A stretch of DNA of 39,932 nt. It comes from Bacteroidota bacterium (GTDB lineage Bacteria; Bacteroidota; Bacteroidia; B-17B0; Aurantibacillaceae). The stretch lies in the NCBI GenBank assembly GCA_013288015.1, contig JABDCR010000023.1:1-39932 (forward strand), written 5' to 3'. Positions 25,477 to 33,394 of the stretch are shown one piece after another (positions within the stretch are counted from its first letter, which is position 1; each line of letters starts with the position of its first letter). The notes under the pieces were generated by a model. It was not told where the DNA came from. It did not search any database and saw only the letters and a list, made by a program, of their open reading frames with translations. A program made the position numbers and the translations under genes.

Positions 25477-26220
25477 ATGGGCTTTTTATTTCACATAGGC
25501 AGGTACTTTTTATTAATGAAACGTGCCTTTTCTAAGCCCGAAAAGCTTAAGGTTTACGTAAAGCAGTTTTTTTTTGAAGTAGATAATATTGGTGTTAGTT
25601 CACTAGGCATTATTACCATAATTAGTTTTTTTATGGGCGGTGTAATTACCATACAAGCTGCATATAGCCTTACCAGTCCACTTATACCGCTGTATGCAGT
25701 AGGTTTTACTACCCGTGAATCTATGATACTGGAATTTTCACCAACCATTATAAGTTTAATTTTAGCAGGAAAAGTTGGCGGTAACATTGCCTCAGAAATT
25801 GGCTCAATGCGTATTAGCGAACAAATAGATGCACTTGAAATTATGGGAGTAAACTCTGCATCATTTTTAATTTTACCTAAAGTGCTTGCCGGCATATTTA
25901 TAAACCCATTTTTAATTGCCATAAGTATGTTTTTAGGCATTTTTGGCGGCTATGTAATGGGGGTTGCAACAGGTGCCTGTACATCATATGAATATATTTT
26001 TGGTATACAGGCATTTTTTGTACCCTGGAAATTAACCTACGCATTTTTAAAAACAGCTGTATTTGGAGGCATTATAACATCTGTAGCGGCATATCATGGT
26101 TACTATACACAAGGTGGGGCATTAGAGGTAGGTAAATCAAGTACCAAAGCAGTTGTTTACAGCAGCATACTTATTTTGGTAGCGAACTTTATAATCACAC
26201 AAATTTTCTTTGTAGAGTAG
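25477..26220 (+). CDS. mlaE: MlaE-family lipid ABC transporter permease
   Basis: Inner-membrane permease of the Mla-type system that moves phospholipids between the inner and outer membranes. I use the ATG at 25477 (247 residues, MGFLFHIGRYFLLMKRAF), since the frame upstream to a TTG at 25387 adds an unlikely polar leader and reaches the divergent gene's start. Hallmarks: FEVDNIGVSSLGIITII, the GGVITIQ segment, EFSPTIISLILAGKVGGNIASEIGSM (the conserved MlaE coupling region), DALEIMGVNS and VLAGIF. A near-consensus -7 (TACCTTCG, 25458-25465) lies just before it. Its stop TAG shares a base with the GTG start of the ATPase gene, so the two are coupled. Confidence 0.92.
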   Translation: MGFLFHIGRYFLLMKRAFSKPEKLKVYVKQFFFEVDNIGVSSLGIITIISFFMGGVITIQAAYSLTSPLIPLYAVGFTTRESMILEFSPTIISLILAGKVGGNIASEIGSMRISEQIDALEIMGVNSASFLILPKVLAGIFINPFLIAISMFLGIFGGYVMGVATGACTSYEYIFGIQAFFVPWKLTYAFLKTAVFGGIITSVAAYHGYYTQGGALEVGKSSTKAVVYSSILILVANFIITQIFFVE

Positions 26221-26978
26221 TGATAGAAATTAAACACATATCTAAATCATTTGGTGATCATAAAGTTATTGATGATGTGTCTTTTGTTTTACAACAAGGG
26301 AAAACCAATTTAGTTATTGGCGAAAGTGGCTCGGGTAAAACAACCATTTTAAAAATGATGGTTGGATTACATACAATAGATAGTGGGCAAATTATTTACG
26401 ATAAAGTTGTTTTTAACGAGTTAGACGAAAAACAAAAACAAGATTTTAGAAAAGATATTGGAATGCTTTTTCAAGGAGGAGCCTTGTTTGATAGTATGAC
26501 GGTAGAAGAAAACATTGCCTTTCCTTTAAAAATGTTTACCCATCTTTCTGATAAAGAAATTAATGAGCGCGTAAACTTTTGTTTAGAAAAAGTACGCCTG
26601 CATGATAGAAACAATCTTTATCCGGCAGAGCTTAGCGGAGGTATGAAAAAACGCGCTTCATTAGCTAGGGCTATATCAAGCAACCCAAAATATTTGTTTT
26701 GCGATGAGCCAAACTCAGGTCTAGACCCAAAAACATCAATTGTTATTGATGAATTGATACACGAGCTAACCGTTGAGTTTAATATGACTACCGTAATTAT
26801 TACACACGATATGAACTCGGTAATGCAAATAGGTGAAAACGTAATGTTTTTATATCAAGGTAAAAAATGGTGGGAAGGTGATAAACAAACTATCCTAACT
26901 GCCAACAATAAAGAGTTACTTGACTTTGTTTACGCAGCTGATTTCTTAAAGAAAACGAATCCTAACAAAAATCTTTAA
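26220..26978 (+). CDS. mlaF: MlaF-type ABC transporter ATP-binding protein
   Basis: The ATPase that pairs with the MlaE-like permease. The 252 residues show Walker A GESGSGKTT near residue 35, Q-loop in GMLFQGGALFDSMT (the FQGGALFDS form is typical of MlaF and chloroplast TGD3), signature LSGGMKKR, Walker B YLFCDEPNSGLDP with an intact catalytic Glu, and switch His in ITHDMNS. The start is GTG at 26220, overlapping the permease stop by one base. The substrate-binding MlaD gene expected next in many genomes is absent; purQ follows on the other strand 12 bases away, so MlaD must lie elsewhere. Confidence 0.93.
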   Translation: MIEIKHISKSFGDHKVIDDVSFVLQQGKTNLVIGESGSGKTTILKMMVGLHTIDSGQIIYDKVVFNELDEKQKQDFRKDIGMLFQGGALFDSMTVEENIAFPLKMFTHLSDKEINERVNFCLEKVRLHDRNNLYPAELSGGMKKRASLARAISSNPKYLFCDEPNSGLDPKTSIVIDELIHELTVEFNMTTVIITHDMNSVMQIGENVMFLYQGKKWWEGDKQTILTANNKELLDFVYAADFLKKTNPNKNL

Positions 26979-26990
26979 GAGCCTAGCTTT

Positions 26991-27692
26991 TTAACTATTT
27001 ACAGTTTGAAAAGAATGTATAATAGAGTTGAAAAGCAATTTGCCATCTTCATTAAACAATTCACTATCAGCAGCGCGCTCAGGGTGCGGCATCATACCAA
27101 AAACATTTTTACCGGCATTACAAACACCTGCAATATTCTCTAAAGAGCCATTTGGGTTAGCATCGGCTGTAACTGTGCCATCTTCGTTGCAATAAGTAAA
27201 TATAATTTGGTTGTTTGCTTTTAATTGAGCTAATGTTTTTTCATCAGTATGGTAACGGCCTTCGCCATGCGCAATGGGTATTTTAAGTGCTTTATTTTTA
27301 GGAATTGCATTGGTAACAATTGTATCTGTGTTTTCAGCTTTAATGAACACGTTTTTGCAAATAAATTTTCTATTATCATTATGCAATAAAGCCCCGGGCA
27401 ACAACCCAGCCTCACATAAAATTTGAAACCCATTACAAACACCAAATAAAAAACCTCCTTTAGCAGCATGCTCACTTACTTTTTCCATAATGGGTGAAAA
27501 ACGAGCAATAGCACCTGAACGCAAATAGTCTCCGTAAGAAAAGCCCCCCGGCAGTATAATGCCATCACATCCTTGCAAGTCGGTATCTTTATGCCAAAGC
27601 TTAACAGTTTCTTGCTTTAAAGTGTCACGTAAGGTGTACACCATATCCTCATCACAATTTGACCCCGGAAAAACTACTACTCCAAATTTCAT
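26991..27692 (-). CDS. purQ: Phosphoribosylformylglycinamidine synthase subunit PurQ
   Basis: The glutaminase subunit that feeds ammonia to PurL in step four of purine synthesis. Its 233 residues match the stand-alone PurQ length of Gram-positive and Bacteroidota organisms. It opens FGVVVFPGSNCDED, has the oxyanion loop PGGFSYGDYLRSGA (residues 48-61), nucleophile Cys86 in GVCNGFQ, and the His-Glu pair in MPHPERA near the end. The upstream gene on the same strand (DUF6427-like) ends 15 bases before its start, so both are likely driven by the promoter near 28726. purL and purS are not in view. Confidence 0.95.
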   Translation of the reverse strand: MKFGVVVFPGSNCDEDMVYTLRDTLKQETVKLWHKDTDLQGCDGIILPGGFSYGDYLRSGAIARFSPIMEKVSEHAAKGGFLFGVCNGFQILCEAGLLPGALLHNDNRKFICKNVFIKAENTDTIVTNAIPKNKALKIPIAHGEGRYHTDEKTLAQLKANNQIIFTYCNEDGTVTADANPNGSLENIAGVCNAGKNVFGMMPHPERAADSELFNEDGKLLFNSIIHSFQTVNS

Positions 27693-27707
27693 GTTATTAT
27701 TTTTTCT

Positions 27708-28691
27708 TTAATTTATTACACTTGCTTGTTGTAACATACTTACCACAAATAAAACTAGCAAAACCCATGTTAAAAGTTCGGCTAAAATACGGCTTTTTGC
27801 ATTGCCTAAGTATATACCGCAAAAAACACTTAAGGGCATAGCAGACAACAAACCGCTGAAAGCAGCTCCAGTACTAACAATAAACCAAGTTGGAACGCTA
27901 AAAATAATCATCCACAAAAAGATAACAAATGCCTTTTGGGTTTTTATTTTGTTTGAAACCGTTTTTATAAGGAAAAAAATAAGGGCAAAAACAGCTACTG
28001 TGATTACAGAAAAATTAATTAAAAAGCTTCCCTTTAAATATGTCGGTATACGTGGAGCATGAAAAGAGTTTGCCAAATTTAAACCAACTTGGTGAGTGTC
28101 TTTATCAAATAAAAATAATAGCGAAAAATAGAAAAAATAAGGAAGGCAAACGCCTAGTAAAGCCAATAACCATTCTCGCAAAGAAAGTGTACGTAATATT
28201 AACAAACAAATAAAACAAAGCACTATAAATAAACTATAAGGCGGGTATATAATAGTTGCTACCGATAAACAAAATGCCCCATTAAATACCGGAGAATAAA
28301 CTCTATCTGTCTTATAAATGGATATAAAAAACCAGAAAGCTGCACTTAGCAATAATTGCGCAAACAACATGGGATGCAAAGGGTTTAAACTAATAGCATA
28401 ACACAAAAAAAGGCTTAGTAAAAATGAGGGTACATGGTTGTTTTTTTCAACTACTTCTTGCGAGTTTATAAATAAATCAAACAGAAGTACGTTAGCCAGT
28501 AAAAGAATAATTCCTATTATTTTTGAAACTATCCCATAATTGTCTTGTAAAATAAAAAAAGACAAAACACTATTGGCAAAAACAGGGGCATTGGCACTAT
28601 AATTTATCGAAAAAACTCCAGCAACTAACGCAAGTAAAAACAGGTAAACATAGACTAGATAATTGTTAATTTTTAAAATGTTTAGCAACAT
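27708..28691 (-). CDS. Polytopic membrane protein, DUF6427-like
   Basis: A 327-residue hydrophobic protein with about nine to ten membrane helices and short loops. The sequence NPLHPMLFAQLLL, the PPYSLFIVL turn and LREWLLALLGVCLPYF resemble the Bacteroidota family DUF6427, known mainly from gene neighbourhoods with purine or pyrimidine salvage genes; here it precedes purQ by 15 bases. The layout is also similar to some GT-C or polymerase-type membrane enzymes, but I see no catalytic acidic motif. Function unknown. Confidence 0.62.
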   Translation of the reverse strand: MLLNILKINNYLVYVYLFLLALVAGVFSINYSANAPVFANSVLSFFILQDNYGIVSKIIGIILLLANVLLFDLFINSQEVVEKNNHVPSFLLSLFLCYAISLNPLHPMLFAQLLLSAAFWFFISIYKTDRVYSPVFNGAFCLSVATIIYPPYSLFIVLCFICLLILRTLSLREWLLALLGVCLPYFFYFSLLFLFDKDTHQVGLNLANSFHAPRIPTYLKGSFLINFSVITVAVFALIFFLIKTVSNKIKTQKAFVIFLWMIIFSVPTWFIVSTGAAFSGLLSAMPLSVFCGIYLGNAKSRILAELLTWVLLVLFVVSMLQQASVIN

Positions 28692-28723
28692 TGATGTATA
28701 AAGGAAAAATACTTTTATATTTG
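28691..28723 (+). promoter_or_regulatory. Promoter of the small membrane protein gene
   Basis: TTG (28691-28693), 22 bases, TATATTTG (28716-28723). The -33 element overlaps the start codon of the divergent DUF6427-like gene. The ATG at 28747 is 23 bases downstream. Confidence 0.55.
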
Positions 28724-28725
28724 TA

Positions 28726-28760
28726 CAAAATTAATAAAATTACACCATGACTTGGACAAA
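28726..28760 (-). promoter_or_regulatory. Promoter of the DUF6427-like-purQ operon
   Basis: Minus strand TTTG (28760-28757), 23 bases, TAATTTTG (28733-28726). Its -33 part lies inside the coding start of the divergent small gene, so the two promoters overlap face to face. Confidence 0.5.
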
Positions 28761-28932
28761 CTTTTGGTACGGAATTGCAGCTATTTTTGAATTTTGCTTC
28801 AAAATTCTTAAAAAATTATATCAAGCACCTAACATAGCTGTTTGGATTTTATTAGCATGCTTACTTTTATTTTGGACTTTGCAATTGGCAAAACATAAAA
28901 AAGAAGCAAAACGCGACGGCACTTATATTTAA
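28747..28932 (+). CDS. Small single-pass membrane protein (DUF6341-like)
   Basis: A 61-residue protein with a Trp/Phe-rich start (TWTNFWYGIAAIFEF), one helix (about residues 31-48, WILLACLLLFWTLQL) and a basic tail ending DGTYI. Layout and neighbours recall the flavobacterial small family DUF6341, which accompanies DUF6427 genes. The gene has its own promoter and is followed by two terminator hairpins, so it is a real, well-delimited gene. Function unknown. Confidence 0.72.
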   Translation: MTWTNFWYGIAAIFEFCFKILKKLYQAPNIAVWILLACLLLFWTLQLAKHKKEAKRDGTYI

Positions 28933-28941
28933 TATTTAGAC

Positions 28942-28965
28942 GAGATAATAAATTATCTCTTTTTA
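28942..28965 (+). terminator. First terminator-like hairpin after the small membrane protein gene
   Basis: GAGATAAT (28942-28949) pairs exactly with ATTATCTC (28952-28959), followed by TTTTTAT. AT-rich, so weaker than the next hairpin. It begins 10 bases after the stop. Confidence 0.5.
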
Positions 28966-28974
28966 TACGGCACA

Positions 28975-29008
28975 AAAAAGCCCCTTAAAATAATTTAAGG
29001 GGCTTTTT
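28975..29008. terminator. Strong bidirectional terminator between convergent genes
   Basis: A 10-base stem, GCCCCTTAAA (28980-28989) with TTTAAGGGGC (28994-29003), a four-base loop, and an A5/T5 flank (28975-28979 and 29004-29008). T-tracts on both strands let it end the small gene and the OppA-like gene. Confidence 0.92.
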
Positions 29009-29025
29009 AATTTTATATCTATTGT

Positions 29026-30804
29026 TTATTTTTTCTCTGTAGCTGCTGCTGCATTTTTGTCTTTTGGTACAATGTATACTTTTTCTAAATCTCTAAACTC
29101 CATAGCATTTGCAGGGAAATTACGAATGTTTTTCTGAATCAATCTATCGTTTTCATCATAAAAAATAGGCATAAGAGCACCATCATCAATTAATAACTGA
29201 TCTGCCTTCATATATATTTCCATGCGTTTTTTAGTATCTGGTTCTTTTAAACCGGCAACAAATAACGAATCGAATCTCGCATTTCTGTAACGTTGAAAGT
29301 TAATAAACGACTTTTCTGAAGGGTTTGCCGGAATGTGTTTGCTATAAAATAAGGTCAAAAAAGTTTCCGGATCTGGGTAATCAGCTACCCAAGCCGTACG
29401 GAAGAATTCTAATTTACCTGATTGATAAGCATCAATCTCTTCAGCAAAAGGTATAACGTTAATGCTAACCTCTATACCTAAGTTTTCTTTTAACATTTTT
29501 TGCACGGTTTCAGCAATTTGGCCGTTACGCTCGCCACCGCCTGAGTTAATAGTTAAAGTAAGCTTAGGAAAGCCTTTTCCATTAGGGTAACCAGCTTGTT
29601 TTAAATATTCTTTTGCTTTTGCAACATCTAAATCATAGCCTTTGATTTTAGAAAAATCATAGCCCATTTTTTTAAAGGTTTCTGCTGGAGGAACCATTCC
29701 ATAAGTGCCTGGTATCCCTTCGCCCTGTAAAATATAATCTACAATTTTGCTTCTATCAATGGCGTAATTAAATGCTAAACGAGTCTCTTTTTTAGTAAAA
29801 ATATTGCCTGTAAACAACATACCATATATATGAGTTGAAAGTGCCGGTACGTTTTGTATTTCAAAGTCATTTTTACGAGCATTAGCATTATCGTAGCTTC
29901 CCATAATTTCTTTATACATTTCAATAGGTATACGAAAAACCATATCTAAATTTCCCCGTTGAAACTCAAGCATTTCGGCCTTCTTTTCTTTTATAAAAGA
30001 TACTTTAACCGCATCTAAGTATGGCAAACGATTACCGTCTTTATCCATATCCCAATAGTTTTGGTTTTTTTCTAAAATAACGGTTTCGCCTTCTTTAATT
30101 GTTTTTACAGCAAACGGGCCTGTACCAACACATTTAGTGCGCATATCAATGCCATATTTGTCAAAAGCTTCCTTAGGATAAATAAAGCAGCCTGAATGAG
30201 CTATAATATTTAAAAAACCTGAAAAAGAGTAGTTTAAATCAACCTCAACAGTAGAATCGTTAAGTACTTTTACACCGGGTACACCACCTTCAGTCAATTT
30301 ACCACTTTTGCTAGCTTCAAAATATTCATCAGCACCTTTTACTTTACCTTTAAAAGTAACATCAAAAGAAGCGTTACTAGGAGATGCCTCACATAATTTA
30401 TCAAAACAATATTTTACATCTTCAGCATTCATTTGACGTCCTTTTCCATCAGAAAAACAAGGGTCATCATGAAATCTTACTCCTTTACGCAAATGAAAAG
30501 TCCAAACAGTAGCATCCGGATTAGTTTCCCAGCGGTATGCCAAGCAAGGAACGCTAGATAAATCAGCCTGGTTAAGTTTTACCAATCCTTCATAAACCTG
30601 GGTAGATATATGCCAAGATATAACATCTACAATAGCTAATGGATAAAGGTTTTTAAAATCTTCCAGCTCGTTCATGCGAAACACGCCGCCATAATAAACC
30701 CCACCTTTTCCTTCTTGTGTTTGATGCTGCTTATTATCATTCCCACATGAGGAAATAAAAATGGCAACTGAACTTGCTATTAAAAATAGTTTTTTTATTG
30801 TCAT
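29026..30804 (-). CDS. ABC transporter substrate-binding lipoprotein, OppA/DppA family
   Basis: A 592-residue family 5 extracytoplasmic solute-binding protein, normally binding peptides or similar ligands for import. The lipoprotein signal ends SSC with Cys20. The body follows the SBP_bac_5 order: YEGLVKLNQ, WTFHLRKGVRFHDDPC, AEDVKYCFDKL, CVGTGPFAVKTIKEGE, FNYAIDRSKIVDYIL, AKEYLKQAGYPNGKGFP and the C-terminal AWVADYPDPETFLTLFYS. No permease or ATPase genes are next to it, so it either serves a system encoded elsewhere or acts alone. Its own -7 element lies at 30837-30844, and a strong terminator follows it. Confidence 0.93.
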   Translation of the reverse strand: MTIKKLFLIASSVAIFISSCGNDNKQHQTQEGKGGVYYGGVFRMNELEDFKNLYPLAIVDVISWHISTQVYEGLVKLNQADLSSVPCLAYRWETNPDATVWTFHLRKGVRFHDDPCFSDGKGRQMNAEDVKYCFDKLCEASPSNASFDVTFKGKVKGADEYFEASKSGKLTEGGVPGVKVLNDSTVEVDLNYSFSGFLNIIAHSGCFIYPKEAFDKYGIDMRTKCVGTGPFAVKTIKEGETVILEKNQNYWDMDKDGNRLPYLDAVKVSFIKEKKAEMLEFQRGNLDMVFRIPIEMYKEIMGSYDNANARKNDFEIQNVPALSTHIYGMLFTGNIFTKKETRLAFNYAIDRSKIVDYILQGEGIPGTYGMVPPAETFKKMGYDFSKIKGYDLDVAKAKEYLKQAGYPNGKGFPKLTLTINSGGGERNGQIAETVQKMLKENLGIEVSINVIPFAEEIDAYQSGKLEFFRTAWVADYPDPETFLTLFYSKHIPANPSEKSFINFQRYRNARFDSLFVAGLKEPDTKKRMEIYMKADQLLIDDGALMPIFYDENDRLIQKNIRNFPANAMEFRDLEKVYIVPKDKNAAAATEKK

Positions 30805-30836
30805 ATAAATTTTGTTCTATCTATTCTATATCCCCA

Positions 30837-30844
30837 CAAATTTA
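30837..30844 (-). promoter_or_regulatory. Candidate -7 element for the OppA-like gene
   Basis: Minus strand TAAATTTG matches TAnnTTTG exactly, 33 bases before the ATG at 30804. No -33 match. Confidence 0.45.
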
Positions 30845-30910
30845 TAAATATTTTAACGTAATTAGTACTATATAATACAAAATGTACAATGTTAAATATA
30901 AAGTCCTTTA

Positions 30911-30944
30911 TTTGTTAGATGAATGCCTACTGATTCTATCTTTG
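30911..30944 (+). promoter_or_regulatory. Promoter of tilS
   Basis: TTTG (30911-30914), 22 bases, TATCTTTG (30937-30944), with the ATG 10 bases further on at 30955. Confidence 0.65.
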
Positions 30945-30954
30945 CCTGCCTAAA

Positions 30955-32283
30955 ATGATTAAAGCATTTAGCTCATATATACAAAATTATACGTTATTCA
31001 CTAAAAACGACCATCTTTTAGTAGCTGTGAGTGGTGGCGCTGATTCCATGGCTTTATGTAGCTTGTTAACTAAGGCAGGTTTTACTTATTGTGTAGCACA
31101 TTGCAACTTTAATTTACGAGGAAAAGAAGCTGATAATGATGAGAAATTTGTACTTGAATATTGCAAAAAAAACAAGATAAAGTGCTTTGCAAAAAAATTC
31201 AAAACGGCCATTTATGCCAATAATAAAGGCATTTCTATACAAATGGCAGCCCGAGAGTTGCGTTATACTTGGTTTAATGAGTTGGTTACCGAGCATAATT
31301 TTGACTATTTATTAACTGCCCATCATGCAAACGACAATATAGAAACCTTTTTTATTAACCTGCTACGAGGCTCCGGTATCAATGGACTTAAGGCAATCCT
31401 TCCAAAAAAAGATAAGCTTGTTCGCCCACTTTTATTTGCTACCCGTGCCGAAATAGAAAACTATATGGCTGAAAATAAGGTTTTATATAGGGAAGACAGT
31501 AGTAATAGAGAGGATAAGTATCTGCGAAATCACTTGCGTTTACAAATAATTCCAGCATTAAAAAAAATAAATCCTTCGTTTGAGAAAACAATTTCTAATG
31601 AGATTGAAATTTTACAACAAACCAATCTTATTTTACAAAAAGAGGTTGAAAAACAGCGAAAAAAACTACTTTTTAAAGAGGAGACTTTCTATAAAATAAA
31701 TATCAAAAAGTTACTAAATACAACTGCACCAAAGCTTGTTTTATTTGAGTTGATAAAAGATTTTGGTTTTAATACAGCTCAATCAAACGATATCTACAAT
31801 AGCCTAAAAGCCCAATCAGGTAAGGTTTTTACAAGTGATACAGATGTAATTATAAAAGACAGAGATTTCCTATTCATTAAAAAAAAGGAAGAAGCAATTC
31901 CGTCTGATTTTTTTATAGATGAAAAAACTACTCTTTTAAAATCTCCATTAAAAATTAAAATTGATTTTATAAAAGGAAACATAAATTCTATCTCTAAAAA
32001 AGACTTTACTCCCACCAAAGCCTTTGTGGATGCAGATAAACTAACATTTCCGTTACTTTTAAATAAATGGCAAATTGGCGATAAATTTAAACCACTTGGT
32101 ATGAAAGGTTTTAAAAAAGTAAGTGATTTTTTTACGACCGAAAAAGCAACTTTATTCGATAAACAAAATCAATGGATATTACGTTGCAACAATGATATAG
32201 TATGGCTTGTTGGCAAACGAGTAGACGATAGATTTAAAGTGAGCACCTCAACAAAAAAAATCTGTGTTATTAGTGTTATCTAA
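30955..32283 (+). CDS. tilS: tRNA(Ile)-lysidine synthetase
   Basis: Joins lysine to C34 of the AUA-reading isoleucine tRNA, using ATP. The PP-loop motif SGGADS occupies residues 26-31, followed by AHCNFNLRGKEADND and TAHHANDNIETFFINLLRGSG, which are diagnostic. The protein has 442 residues with a C-terminal domain ending in KWQIGDKFKPLGMKGFKKVSDFF, the TilS C-terminal tRNA-binding part. It is essential in most bacteria. It runs from its own promoter, and lspA downstream has a separate one. Confidence 0.96.
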   Translation: MIKAFSSYIQNYTLFTKNDHLLVAVSGGADSMALCSLLTKAGFTYCVAHCNFNLRGKEADNDEKFVLEYCKKNKIKCFAKKFKTAIYANNKGISIQMAARELRYTWFNELVTEHNFDYLLTAHHANDNIETFFINLLRGSGINGLKAILPKKDKLVRPLLFATRAEIENYMAENKVLYREDSSNREDKYLRNHLRLQIIPALKKINPSFEKTISNEIEILQQTNLILQKEVEKQRKKLLFKEETFYKINIKKLLNTTAPKLVLFELIKDFGFNTAQSNDIYNSLKAQSGKVFTSDTDVIIKDRDFLFIKKKEEAIPSDFFIDEKTTLLKSPLKIKIDFIKGNINSISKKDFTPTKAFVDADKLTFPLLLNKWQIGDKFKPLGMKGFKKVSDFFTTEKATLFDKQNQWILRCNNDIVWLVGKRVDDRFKVSTSTKKICVISVI

Positions 32284-32316
32284 TTCTTTAAAATACGGCC
32301 TGTTAACCTAAAATAG

Positions 32317-32324
32317 TATCTTTG
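32317..32324 (+). promoter_or_regulatory. Candidate -7 element for lspA
   Basis: TATCTTTG matches TAnnTTTG, 7 bases before the ATG at 32332, giving a very short leader. No clear -33. Confidence 0.45.
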
Positions 32325-32331
32325 CAAAATT

Positions 32332-32988
32332 ATGAGCAAACGTTTAAAAATTGCCCTATTTGTTATTATTGGCGTGTTATTTGCCGATCAATTCATTAAG
32401 ATTTATATCAAAACGCATTTTGCATTAGGCGAAGAACATGTTTTCTTTTCTTGGTTTAAAATTCATTTTACCGAAAACCCAGGTATGGCCTTTGGGCTTG
32501 AGTTTGGAGGCTTTTTAGGTAAATTAGCTTTAAGTGTTTTTAGAATTGGTGCCGCCGCTTTTGGCATTTATTATTTACGTCAAATTATTATAAAAAAATA
32601 CCATGTAGGTTATATAGCTGCTATTGCTTTTATTTTTGCAGGTGCTGTAGGCAACATTTTAGATAGTATGTTTTACGGTATATTTTTTAATGAAAGTTAT
32701 GGTGAACCATCTCACTTCTTTCCGGTTGAGGGTGGTTATGCAGGTTTTTTACATGGCAAAGTAGTAGATATGTTTTACTTTCCACTAGTAGAAGGTCATT
32801 TCCCTAGCTGGTTTCCTATATGGGGTGGCGAAGAGTTTATGTTTTTCAGGCCTATTTTCAATTTGGCAGATGCATCTATATCAACTGGGGTAATTATTAT
32901 TTTGTTATTTCAAAAGCGATTTTTTATTGAAAATAAAATAGCGGAAAGCCCTAACGAAGAGCCTGTATCTCAGGCAGAGATAAAGTAA
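32332..32988 (+). CDS. lspA: Lipoprotein signal peptidase (signal peptidase II)
   Basis: Cuts signal peptides from lipidated prolipoproteins within the inner membrane. Conserved parts are ADQFIKIYI (Asp19), FTENPGMAFGL, the first catalytic Asp111 in GAVGNILDS, and the second catalytic Asp180 in FNLADASIS. At 218 residues it is about 50 longer than E. coli LspA; the extra part lies between the catalytic aspartates (YGEPSHFFPVEGGY and the EGHFPSWFPIWGGEEF loop) with a tail after the last helix. The usual Arg after the first Asp is Ser; I recall both traits in other Bacteroidota. Likely clients here are the multihaem cytochrome and the OppA-like protein. Confidence 0.94.
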   Translation: MSKRLKIALFVIIGVLFADQFIKIYIKTHFALGEEHVFFSWFKIHFTENPGMAFGLEFGGFLGKLALSVFRIGAAAFGIYYLRQIIIKKYHVGYIAAIAFIFAGAVGNILDSMFYGIFFNESYGEPSHFFPVEGGYAGFLHGKVVDMFYFPLVEGHFPSWFPIWGGEEFMFFRPIFNLADASISTGVIIILLFQKRFFIENKIAESPNEEPVSQAEIK

Positions 32989-32991
32989 ATT

Positions 32992-33393
32992 TTATAACTC
33001 ATTAAATGATATAGCTATTTTTTTAGCTGTAGATTCAAATTCATCTTTACTGAACTTTATTTTTGGGTTAGAGAAATTAACCTCTTTTTCATTATGTGCC
33101 GGAATTAAATGAACATGCGCATGAGGAACCTCGAAACCCAAAACTACAGAAGTTATACGCTTACAAGGCACCGCCTTTTTTATGGCAATTGCAACTTGCT
33201 TTGAAAATTGCATTAACTGCAAATAAGTTTCATTATCTAAATCAAATAAGTAATCAATCTCCTTTTTAGGAACTACTAAGGCATGCCCCTCTGATAGTGG
33301 ATTTATATCTAAAAAAGCAATACAATGCTCATTTTCAGCTATTTTATAACAAGGAATATCTCCTGCAATAATTTTAGAAAAAATGCTTGGCAT
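32992..33393 (-). CDS. HIT family nucleotide hydrolase/transferase
   Basis: A 133-residue histidine-triad protein with the signature HAHVHLIPAHN near residue 95 and the N-terminal IFSKIIAGDIPCYKIAE typical of the HinT branch; PLSEGHALVVPKK lies between. It likely hydrolyses adenosine phosphoramidates or related nucleotides. The gene begins 1 base after the greA stop, an arrangement I recall in many Bacteroidota, so it is co-transcribed with greA. Confidence 0.92.
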   Translation of the reverse strand: MPSIFSKIIAGDIPCYKIAENEHCIAFLDINPLSEGHALVVPKKEIDYLFDLDNETYLQLMQFSKQVAIAIKKAVPCKRITSVVLGFEVPHAHVHLIPAHNEKEVNFSNPKIKFSKDEFESTAKKIAISFNEL

Positions 33394-33394
33394 T

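Noticed and set aside
26977..26991. Short hairpin with T-run at the end of the mlaF gene
   Set aside because: Six base pairs including a G-T pair, overlapping the stop codon; too weak to call a terminator.
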